In this document: piece after piece, positions 6,854 to 14,091 of the stretch | How the letters are laid out: each line of letters begins with the position of its first letter | How positions within the stretch are numbered: the stretch's first letter is position 1 | Assembly: GCF_023023025.1 (NCBI RefSeq) | Contig: NZ_CP095481.1 | Coordinates: forward strand, 1,860,001 to 1,924,000 | Origin: Amycolatopsis sp. WQ 127309 | GTDB taxonomy: Bacteria > Actinomycetota > Actinomycetes > Mycobacteriales > Pseudonocardiaceae | Direction: 5' to 3' | Length of the DNA stretch: 64,000 nucleotides | Notes under the pieces: model-generated | What the model was told of the DNA's origin: nothing | The model's database searches: none | What the model saw: only the letters and a program-made list of their open reading frames with translations | Made by a program: the position numbers and the translations under genes

Positions 6854-8514
6854 AGTGCGCCCAGCGCGGTCCAAGCCCGCTTGACGACGGTGTCGCGCTC
6901 GACCGTCGCGAGGTCGGCGCCCGCGGTCTTGAGCAGTGCCTTGCCGATCTCCGCGGCGGCGAGCGGCGCGGCGAACGACGTGCCGTCCCACACCGCGAAG
7001 CCGGCGCTGTAGTCGTCCGGGTCGAACGAGTTGCGGCCCTGGTCCGGCACTTCGTGGTCGGCCGACGCGGTGCCGCGGACGTCGTCCGGGTAGGTGCTGA
7101 CGACGCCCGCGCCGGTCGCCCAGCAGCGGACCCACGGGCCCTCGTTGGAGAACAGCGCCTTGCTGGCGGTGCGGTCGGGGTTGAGCGCGCCGACGCTGAT
7201 CACCGGCGGGCCGCCGTTCGGGCCGGGCGGCTGTTCGGCGAAGGCCGCCGGGTAGAAGCGGCGGGTGGTGGCGTCGTTGCCCGCCGCGGCGACGACGAGC
7301 ACGCCGAGGTCGGTCAGCTCGGTGATCGCCGCGGCGAACTGGCCGGTGTAGGCGACGTCGACCGGGTTCTCCTCGTAGTAGCCCAGCGACAGCGAGACGA
7401 TGTCGACCATGTCCTCGGGCCGGTTGTCCGCCTGCGCGCTCCGCACCCGGTCGGCCAGCAGGTGCAGGGCGAGCAGGACGTCGCCTTCGTACGCGACGCC
7501 GTCGCTGTGCACGACGCGGATCGCGAGGGTGTCGGCTTCGGGGCAGGCCTGCCGGATGATGCCGGCGATGAACAGGCCGTGACCGGTGTCGGTGTCGACG
7601 TCGCCGATCAGCGGCTGGCCGGTCGTCGGCGCGTCCCAGTAGTCGCTGAGCAGCTGGGTCGGCACGGTGACGCCGGAGTCGGTCTCCGCCTGCAGGATCG
7701 CCGCCTGGATGTCCGGCGCGACGCGCAGCCCGCTGCCGGCGGGCGGCGGGCCGCTGCGGTCGGCCAGCCCGAACCACGGGTGCGGGCCGATGCCGGTGTC
7801 GAGCACCGCGACGACCGGACGCCGGTGCGCGGGCTCGGCGCTGCGGTGGGGCGGGGCCGCCGACAGCGTCACCGGGATCCGGTTGGCGCCGCGCGTCCGG
7901 CCGTACGAGCTGCCGGCGCCGAACCCGCTGGTCTCCCACGGGGTTCCGCCGAGGCCGCTGGTCTCCCAGGGCACGCCGCCGAACACCGGCGTCGAGAACA
8001 CCAGGTGCTCCACGGAAATCTTCGCGACGATCTCGGGGTCGATCTCCGGGTTCTCGCCCGCCGACGCGCCCCGCAGCAGCTGCACGGCCTTCCAGCAGTC
8101 GACGACGACCGGGTCGGAGTCCTCGCGCACGTGGAGCAGCGCCCGCACGGGCAGGTCTTCGAGCTGCCGGGCCCGGGCGCTCGCCTTGGTGTCGCCGCGG
8201 TCGGCGGGCTCGGCGTAGATGCCGATGCGGGCGAGCACGCCGTTGACCGCGTCGAGGGTCCCCTGGTCGTGCAGGTACCGGTTCGGCATGAGGAACACCC
8301 CCGGCCGGTAGACGGTCGTGCGCGGCACCGGCCGGCCCGGCACCGCCGTCGACGTCGCCGGGTCGAGCACCCGCGCGCCGTGCCGGTCGAGCAGCTGCCT
8401 CGGCGGTGCCGGGAGCTCGTTGAGCGTGCCGGGATCCTCCTTCGGCGCCCTGGAGCCCTCGTCCCTCACGAACCTGACCACCATCGGGTCCACCCTCTCG
8501 TTCGCCCCCGCCAT
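6850..8514 (-). CDS. S8-family subtilisin-like serine protease
   Basis: 554 aa, no signal peptide (MAGANERVDP), so probably cytoplasmic. The catalytic triad is visible: Asp239 in VVAVLDTGIG, His311 in GHGLFIAG, Ser512 in DGTSFAAP, and the oxyanion Asn412 in AAAGNDA. The first 230 residues are a non-catalytic region containing a tandem 10-residue repeat with PWETSG at about 182-187 and 192-197, just before the protease domain; this may be a self-cleavage or recognition segment. First gene of the leftward protease, sigma factor, Ig-like, CHAT series. Such intracellular proteases beside CHAT proteins are candidates for the activating step of a death or stress response. Confidence 0.85.
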   Translation of the reverse strand: MAGANERVDPMVVRFVRDEGSRAPKEDPGTLNELPAPPRQLLDRHGARVLDPATSTAVPGRPVPRTTVYRPGVFLMPNRYLHDQGTLDAVNGVLARIGIYAEPADRGDTKASARARQLEDLPVRALLHVREDSDPVVVDCWKAVQLLRGASAGENPEIDPEIVAKISVEHLVFSTPVFGGVPWETSGLGGTPWETSGFGAGSSYGRTRGANRIPVTLSAAPPHRSAEPAHRRPVVAVLDTGIGPHPWFGLADRSGPPPAGSGLRVAPDIQAAILQAETDSGVTVPTQLLSDYWDAPTTGQPLIGDVDTDTGHGLFIAGIIRQACPEADTLAIRVVHSDGVAYEGDVLLALHLLADRVRSAQADNRPEDMVDIVSLSLGYYEENPVDVAYTGQFAAAITELTDLGVLVVAAAGNDATTRRFYPAAFAEQPPGPNGGPPVISVGALNPDRTASKALFSNEGPWVRCWATGAGVVSTYPDDVRGTASADHEVPDQGRNSFDPDDYSAGFAVWDGTSFAAPLAAAEIGKALLKTAGADLATVERDTVVKRAWTALGAL

Positions 8515-8697
8515 TGATCACGTGTGGTTACTCGGGAAAGACCGGGCAGCCGCACCCGGGATACGGCACGGACGTCACGAATGCGTAACTACGACGGCAA
8601 ACGGGTGACGACGTATCTGGCGCCGCCGGCTCACCCACTTGGACCTCGGAAGTCACCGGTGGCGCACCCGCGCCGCCCGGCATTCGGGGAGATCGCC

Positions 8698-11600
8698 ATG
8701 GCTCTGCTCCGGTCGAGCGTCCAGGACGCGGCCCAGCCCGCACGGGTCCGCGGGCTGGGCCGCGCCTTCACACCGGAACCCGCGACCGGGGGCGGGAGTT
8801 TCGCCGTCCCGCTCGACCTGCCGGCCGGCCCGGGCGGCATCGCGCCGACGCTGGCCTTGCGGTACGTCACCGGCGCGCCGAACGGCCCGTTCGGCGCGGG
8901 GTTCGCCGTGCCGCTGCCGAACGTCCGGCTGGACGACGGCCGCGCGCGGACCCGGACCAGCGGCCGGCTCGCCCGCCGCGGCGAAGGTTTCGTGCTCACC
9001 GCGCGGTCGGGCACCCGGCACTTCCTCGGCACCTCCGACGGCGGCCGGTCCGGCACCCACGCCTGGCACCTCGAACGGACCGAAGACGCCCTGGGCAACA
9101 CCACGGCCTTCGGCTGGGCGCACCACAGCGGGCAGGCGTACCTCGCGCGCATCTCCTACGGACCGTACGAAGTGGACTTCGCGTACGAGCCGCGGCCGGA
9201 CGTCCTGCACGCCGACCGCGTGACGACGGCGTTGCGCTGCTCCCGGATCGAGCTGCGGGTGCCGGCCGCCGCGCGCCCGCTCGTGCGCCGCTGGACCCTC
9301 GGTTACGACGTCGACGACGGCGCTTCCGTGCTGACGTCCGTCGCGCTGACCGGCTTCGACGCGCGCGGCGCCGAAGCGGCCGCGCCGCTGCTGCGGCTCG
9401 CCTACGCCCGTGCGGAACCCCCGGCCACGCCACGGGTCCCGATCCCGGCCCGGGCCCGCGCGAGCAGCGGCTCCGGCGTGCTGCTCCTCGACGCCGAGGA
9501 CGAACCGCTGCCGTGGTACGCCCTCGAACCCGGCGACCTCGCGGGTGCCGGGCGGCTGAGCGAGATCGACAACGGCATCGGCCTGCGCACCGCGATCGAG
9601 TACACGACGGTCGAGGCGGTCCCGGTGGTCTGGCGCGTCACGCACCGCGAGTCGGCGACCGGGCACGCGGGCGCGACCGAGTTCGAGTACCACGAACGGC
9701 GGTCCGGCGACGCCTTCACGGGCTTCGGCCGGGTGGTCCAGGACGACCTCGGCGACGAGCACGCGCCGACCCTGCGGACCGTGCGCTGGTTCGGCGACGA
9801 CGGGCTCCTGCGGCAGGAGGAGACCTACGGCCTCGACGACTCGCCGGACGCCGTCCGGCCGTACCGCCGGATCGAGCACAGTGGACGTCCACAGTGGACG
9901 AAATCGGTGACGACGGTGTTCGAGCGCCAGGAGAAACCGGTCTCGGTCACCACGACGGAGTCGGACCTGGACGCCGCCGGGAACCCGGTCCGGGTGGTGG
10001 AGACGACCGAACGGCCCGGCCAGGAGCCCGCGGTGCGCGAGACGCGCACGACGTACGCGACCGATCCCGACCACCGCTTCGCCGCGCTGCCCGCCCGGGT
10101 CCGCGAGCTGGACGGCACCGGGAAGGTGTTGTCGGACAAGCTGTTCCGCTACGACGAGTGTCCTGACGGGAGCGCCGGCTCGCAGGGGCTGCTCACCGCG
10201 CGGGAGGAGCTGGTGCTCCCCGACGCGCTCGTCGCCGACGTCTACGGCCCGATCCCGCCGGACCTCGGCCGGCACGGCTACCACCGCCGCGCCGGCGAGG
10301 CGGGCTGGTGGACCACGACGTTCCACCGGCGGGTCGGCAACGTCACCGGGCTGCGCACGACGACCACCGGACCGCGCGGCGACAGCCACGAGGTGCGGTA
10401 CTCGGCGGACCGCTGCTTCCCCGAGGTGGCCACAGACCCGGTCGGGAACGTCACGGCGACGCGCTACGACGTCCGGACGGCGCGGGTCTGCGAGGTGATC
10501 GACCCGGCGGGCGCGGTGACCACCGTGACGCACGATCCCCTGGGGCGCCCGGAAACCGTCGTGCGGCCGGGCGACTCGGCGGACCTGCCGACGCTGCGCC
10601 ACCGCTACGACCACCACCACGGGCCGGTGCGGGTCACCACCGAGCAGCGCGCGGTGTCCGGCGAGGCGGAGGTGCTCGTGACGGCGGAGGTGCGCGACGG
10701 CGCCGGGCGGTTGCTGCAGCGGCGGCACGCCGAGCTCCTCGGCGACGTCGTCGACGAGCACCACGAGTACTGCGCGCGGGGCCTGGTGTGCCGGACGTCG
10801 CGGGCGTTCCGGATCGGCGGCCGGCGCGCGCCGGCGACCGAGTACCGCTACGACGCGCTGGCCCGTCCGGTGCGGGTGACGGCCCCGGACGGTTCGGTCC
10901 GGACGTTCGAGCCCGCGTCGTCGGCTCCCGAAGCCGCCGAACCGGTCCGCGACCTGCTCGGGCGGGTGCTGCGCGACACCGGCGGCGTCGTCCACGTGCG
11001 GGACGCGGCCGGGAACTCGGTCCAGGCGCGGACCACCGGCGGGCGCACGGTCCACCGCGTCCACGACGTGGCGGGCCGGGTGGCCGCGGTGCGGGTCGAC
11101 GACCCGGCCGGGCCGCCGGTCACGACGTTCACCTACCACGACGGCGGGCTCCCGGTGCCGCTCGAAGCGGGCCCGCACAGCTGCGGGCGGCTCGTGCGCG
11201 TCACCGACGAATCGGGCGTCACGCTGCTCGGTTACGACGCGCACGGACACGCCGTCACGAAGCGGTGGCGCCCGGCGCACGTGGCCATCGAGTACCGGCT
11301 CGACATCGTCCGCCGCGCCGACGGGCGGCTGTCGCAGGTGACCTACCCCGACGCCGGGGACGGCCGGCTGACCGTGCGGTACCAGTACGACGACGTGAGC
11401 AGGCTGGTGAGCGTGCCGGGCTTCGTCGACACCGTGCAGTACGACGTGCGCGGCCGGCGCACCGCGGTGCACTACGCGAACGGCGTCAGCGAGCACTTCG
11501 GCAGCGGGCTGCACGTGGTCCGCGGCCCGGGCGGCCTGCTGCGCGAGATCGCGCCGCCGGCGCCGCTCGAAGGCCTGGACCAGCCCGCCGGCATCGAGAT

Positions 11601-11898
11601 CCGCGACGCGTTCGGCCGGCTGCGCGGGGTGCACGGCGACGACGGCGTCAACGAGCTGTACGGCTACGACCACGCCGGCCGGCAGGTCCGCACGCTGGTG
11701 ACCCACGGCACCGACATCCACGAGACGCTGACCCCGGACGAGCTCTACGCCATCGAGGACGGCGAGCTGGTGGTCGTGGTCGCCGGGGCGGTCCGGCGGC
11801 ACGCCGACGGGGCCCGGCGGTACCTGCACTTCGACGACCGGGACCGGGTCGCGCTGGTCACGGACGAGAAGGGCGCGGTGGTCGACCTCGCTTGGTGA
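8698..11898 (+). CDS. SpvB/TcB-like Rhs-repeat protein
   Basis: 1066 aa from the ATG at 8698, preceded by GGGGAG. The N-terminal 250 residues (GGGSFAVPLDLPAGPGGIAPTLAL, YVTGAPNGPFGAGF) match the SpvB/TcdB entry domain of insecticidal toxin-complex B components. The rest carries Rhs/YD-type repeats (VTATRYDVRTARVCEVIDPAGAVTTVTHDPLGRP and later copies) that build a hollow shell. It ends at DEKGAVVDLAW without the usual core DPxGxxD-type end and variable toxin tip, so it lacks a visible payload. No TcA or TcC partner is near. Transcribed divergently from the protease gene (183 bp gap). It may be a shell relic or may work with an unlinked toxin. Confidence 0.75.
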   Translation: MALLRSSVQDAAQPARVRGLGRAFTPEPATGGGSFAVPLDLPAGPGGIAPTLALRYVTGAPNGPFGAGFAVPLPNVRLDDGRARTRTSGRLARRGEGFVLTARSGTRHFLGTSDGGRSGTHAWHLERTEDALGNTTAFGWAHHSGQAYLARISYGPYEVDFAYEPRPDVLHADRVTTALRCSRIELRVPAAARPLVRRWTLGYDVDDGASVLTSVALTGFDARGAEAAAPLLRLAYARAEPPATPRVPIPARARASSGSGVLLLDAEDEPLPWYALEPGDLAGAGRLSEIDNGIGLRTAIEYTTVEAVPVVWRVTHRESATGHAGATEFEYHERRSGDAFTGFGRVVQDDLGDEHAPTLRTVRWFGDDGLLRQEETYGLDDSPDAVRPYRRIEHSGRPQWTKSVTTVFERQEKPVSVTTTESDLDAAGNPVRVVETTERPGQEPAVRETRTTYATDPDHRFAALPARVRELDGTGKVLSDKLFRYDECPDGSAGSQGLLTAREELVLPDALVADVYGPIPPDLGRHGYHRRAGEAGWWTTTFHRRVGNVTGLRTTTTGPRGDSHEVRYSADRCFPEVATDPVGNVTATRYDVRTARVCEVIDPAGAVTTVTHDPLGRPETVVRPGDSADLPTLRHRYDHHHGPVRVTTEQRAVSGEAEVLVTAEVRDGAGRLLQRRHAELLGDVVDEHHEYCARGLVCRTSRAFRIGGRRAPATEYRYDALARPVRVTAPDGSVRTFEPASSAPEAAEPVRDLLGRVLRDTGGVVHVRDAAGNSVQARTTGGRTVHRVHDVAGRVAAVRVDDPAGPPVTTFTYHDGGLPVPLEAGPHSCGRLVRVTDESGVTLLGYDAHGHAVTKRWRPAHVAIEYRLDIVRRADGRLSQVTYPDAGDGRLTVRYQYDDVSRLVSVPGFVDTVQYDVRGRRTAVHYANGVSEHFGSGLHVVRGPGGLLREIAPPAPLEGLDQPAGIEIRDAFGRLRGVHGDDGVNELYGYDHAGRQVRTLVTHGTDIHETLTPDELYAIEDGELVVVVAGAVRRHADGARRYLHFDDRDRVALVTDEKGAVVDLAW

Positions 11899-11907
11899 CC
11901 GCCGCGG

Positions 11908-12006
11908 TCACTTGCGGTGCTTGCCCCCTTGCCGGTCACCGCCGGAGTTCTCGGTGCCCGTGGTGGTGTTCGCGTCACCACTGTCTTTTTTCTCGTGCTT
12001 CCCCAC
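11908..12006 (-). CDS. 32-residue charged small protein
   Basis: GTG start at 12006 with a strong RBS (GGGGAGGGG, 5 nt gap), reading VGKHEKKDSGDANTTTGTEN and ending GGKHRK. It is rich in Lys, Asp, Asn, Thr and Gly, has no hydrophobic core and is probably disordered. I do not recognise a family. The RBS and the promoter-like pair upstream (12033-12062) support it; lower GC than its neighbours is usual for such peptides. It could be a small cytoplasmic regulator, or a non-functional frame. Confidence 0.5.
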   Translation of the reverse strand: MGKHEKKDSGDANTTTGTENSGGDRQGGKHRK

Positions 12007-12032
12007 GTCGACCCCTCCCCTTGCGCCGATAC

Positions 12033-12062
12033 ACCCTATGGTAGCACCACGTAGTGGATCAA
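12033..12062 (-). promoter_or_regulatory. Candidate promoter of the 32-residue gene
   Basis: On the minus strand TTGATC (12062-12057) and TAGGGT (12038-12033) are separated by 18 bp, a fair match to actinomycete housekeeping -35/-10 boxes, 27 bp before the GTG. Confidence 0.4.
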
Positions 12063-12079
12063 CTCCACAGCGTGCGCGC

Positions 12080-12952
12080 TCAGTCGAGCACCGCCAGGTC
12101 CAGCCGGTCGAGCCGGGCCGGGTCGGCGAGGATGTCGATCGCCACGATACGGCCACCCGCGACCGTGAAGCCGAGCACCGAGAACGGCCGGCCTTCGCGG
12201 GTCGCCACCACGCCGGCCGCGCCGTTGACCAGGGCGCGCCGGACCGTGCCGCCGCCCGCGCCGAGGCGGGAGAACGTCAGGGCCTGGCCGGCGACCGCCG
12301 CCGCGCCGGTGACCTCGATCGAGCCACCCCGCTCCGCGCCGCGGTCCGCGCGCAGGACGACGTCCGGGGCGAGCACCGAGACGAGCGCTTCGAAGTCGCC
12401 ACCGCGAGCGGCGGCGAGGAACGCGTCGACGACCGCGCGCTGCCGGGCGACGTCCGGGTCCGGCGCGACCGGCGCGCCCTGCACCCGCCGGCGCGCGCGG
12501 CTCGCGAGCTGGCGGGTCGCGGCCTCGGAACGGCCGACGATCGGCGCGATCTGTTCGAACGGCATCGCGAACATGTCACGCAGCACGAACGCCAGCCGCT
12601 CGCCCGGGGTGAGCGTGTCGAGCACGACCAGCAGCGCGAGGCCGACGGAATCGGCCAGCAGCACCGACTCCTCGGGACCGTCGTCCTCGCGGGTGATGAT
12701 CGGGTCCGGCACGAACTCCTCGCGCCGGGCCTTGCGCGAGCGCAGCATGTCGAGGCAGACGCGCCCGACGACGGTGGTGAGCCAGCCCGCCAGGTTCTGG
12801 ACGTCGGACGTGTCACTGCGGCTGAGCCGCAGCCACGACTCCTGCACGGCGTCGTCGGCCTCGCTCAACGAGCCCAGCATTCGGTAGGCGACGGCCCGCA
12901 GGTGCTCGCGGTGCGTCTCGAAGCGGTGCGCCAGCCAGTCGGCGTCGTTCAC
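12080..12952 (-). CDS. ECF41-type sigma factor with SnoaL-like C-terminal domain (SigJ-like)
   Basis: 290 aa. Region 2 (HFRTHREHLRAVAYRMLGSLSEADDAVQESWLRL-like, near residues 8-45) and region 4 (LTPGERLAFVLRDMFAMPFEQIAPIVGRSEAATRQLASRARRRV, about 110-155) are followed by a 110-residue SnoaL-like domain starting RAVVDAFLAAARGGDFEALVSVLAPDVVL. This layout defines ECF41/SigJ factors, where the C-terminal domain acts as a built-in regulator in place of an anti-sigma. GTG start at 12952 with AAGGA upstream. ECF41 genes often sit beside a COE or DoxX gene; none is seen here. Confidence 0.88.
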   Translation of the reverse strand: MNDADWLAHRFETHREHLRAVAYRMLGSLSEADDAVQESWLRLSRSDTSDVQNLAGWLTTVVGRVCLDMLRSRKARREEFVPDPIITREDDGPEESVLLADSVGLALLVVLDTLTPGERLAFVLRDMFAMPFEQIAPIVGRSEAATRQLASRARRRVQGAPVAPDPDVARQRAVVDAFLAAARGGDFEALVSVLAPDVVLRADRGAERGGSIEVTGAAAVAGQALTFSRLGAGGGTVRRALVNGAAGVVATREGRPFSVLGFTVAGGRIVAIDILADPARLDRLDLAVLD

Positions 12953-13017
12953 GGTTCTCGTCCTTCGCTCAGGTGCCCCCACCACCTTGACGGATCCCGT
13001 GCGCGAGATGTGACAGC

Positions 13018-13656
13018 TCAGTGCGTGAGGTCCCGCAGCACCCGCGCCGGATCGACGTCCACCGCGCGGCACGTGCCGGGGTGCTCGCTCGGCGCGCTCC
13101 ACGCGGCCGACACCCACAGGTCGGCGTAGTCACCGCGATCGACGGCCGGGAGCTGCCAGGTGAGCCGCGCCCCTTCCCGCTCGACGGTGTCGTCGGTGAG
13201 CGACCCGGCCCAGTACGGCGGCACGTGCCGGCCCGCCCGCGCGCACCCGCGCAGCACCTCGACGCCGGGACCGCCGACGGTGACCACGGCGTCGGCGCCC
13301 TCGGCCGTGAAGCCGGCATCGGCGGGACTCACGTCTGCCACGCCGATCAGCTCGGCCTGGACGGCGAACTCGCTCAGCGGTTCCCGCGCCAGCACACGGA
13401 AGATGGTGGTCTGCCGGGTGACGGCGGGGTAGCCGTCGGGCAGGTGCGGCACGCTCGGCCCGGACAGCACGTCGAGCCGCACGGACCGGTGCCGCCACCG
13501 GCACAGCCACGCACCGGAGTCCAGGCCCCAGGTCAGCTCCGGCCGCGCCGGCACGTCCCACCCGCCGACACGCACGGCGAACCGCACCGCGCCGAGCGGC
13601 GTGTCGATGCCCAGCGCCCGCGGCCGTGTCGTCGACAGCACGTCGGTGTCCAGCAT
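13018..13656 (-). CDS. Hypothetical protein, 212 aa
   Basis: Not recognised. A soluble protein without signal peptide or membrane segments, Trp-rich (GGWDVP, ELTWGLDSGAWLCRWRH, YWAGS, DLWVSAAWSAPSEHPG), probably mostly beta-strand. It begins MLDTDVLSTTRPRALG at an ATG and codes with normal GC bias throughout, so it is a real gene. It lies 65 bp upstream of the ECF41 sigma gene on the same strand; co-transcription is possible. Confidence 0.6.
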   Translation of the reverse strand: MLDTDVLSTTRPRALGIDTPLGAVRFAVRVGGWDVPARPELTWGLDSGAWLCRWRHRSVRLDVLSGPSVPHLPDGYPAVTRQTTIFRVLAREPLSEFAVQAELIGVADVSPADAGFTAEGADAVVTVGGPGVEVLRGCARAGRHVPPYWAGSLTDDTVEREGARLTWQLPAVDRGDYADLWVSAAWSAPSEHPGTCRAVDVDPARVLRDLTH

Positions 13657-13737
13657 GCAGTCATCCTCACCCCGCCCCGGGATCCGCGAAAACGCGCGGC
13701 ACGAACGTCACCCGTCCGTGGAGGATCGGCCGCGAAG

Positions 13738-13779
13738 AGTCCGCTGTGGACGAAGCGGTCGGACCGTCCACAGCGGACT
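13738..13779 (+). terminator. 14-bp stem hairpin followed by GTTTTG
   Basis: Arms AGTCCGCTGTGGAC (13738-13751) and its complement (13766-13779) enclose a 14-nt loop. The plus strand then reads GTTTTGTG. It looks like a rightward terminator although no rightward gene precedes it within 1.8 kb; it could insulate the two divergent promoters. Confidence 0.45.
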
Positions 13780-13978
13780 GTTTTGTGCGCCAGAAGCCGC
13801 CCGTGCCGCTGTACGCGTCGCCGACCGCTACTCCCCGGCAGGGACCACGGCGTGACACGAGACCGTCACATGTAACACCTTCGGAGTCACCCGGCCGCAG
13901 AGGTTTCTCGGTTCAGTCATTCGCCCACCACCGGGCAAATCGGGTCATCGATCACAGAACGCCTCACCCACCCGGATG

Positions 13979-13994
13979 ATTGGTCCAGACAACT
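13979..13994. promoter_or_regulatory. DasR-like operator (dre) candidate
   Basis: ATTGGTCCAGACAACT matches 13 of 16 positions of the known DasR consensus ACTGGTCTAGACCACT. It lies 98 bp before the start of a secreted protein carrying a chitobiase-type domain, a sensible target for the GlcNAc-responsive GntR-family repressor DasR. Confidence 0.45.
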
Positions 13995-14035
13995 GTTATC
14001 GATTCGTGATCGAAGCACCGCTGAGCGGGAGCTAC

Positions 14036-14056
14036 TTTGTTGTGACTCGCAACAAA
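14036..14056. promoter_or_regulatory. Inverted repeat TTTGTTG-N7-CAACAAA
   Basis: Perfect 7-bp arms with a 7-bp spacer, 36 bp before the start codon of the CBM56 gene. It is AT-rich against a GC-rich background. The position suggests a repressor site or an mRNA leader hairpin. Confidence 0.4.
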
Positions 14057-14091
14057 TGCTCGTGGATCCCCAACGGCGGAGGTGTCACGGC

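Larger units (their letters stand above)
13657..14091. other. Intergenic region between divergent genes, with hairpin and operator-like sites
   Basis: 435 bp with no credible gene. It holds a 14-bp-stem hairpin (13738-13779) followed by GTTTTG, a DasR-like box (13979-13994) and a 7-7-7 inverted repeat (14036-14056), all upstream of the secreted CBM56 protein. Confidence 0.6.
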
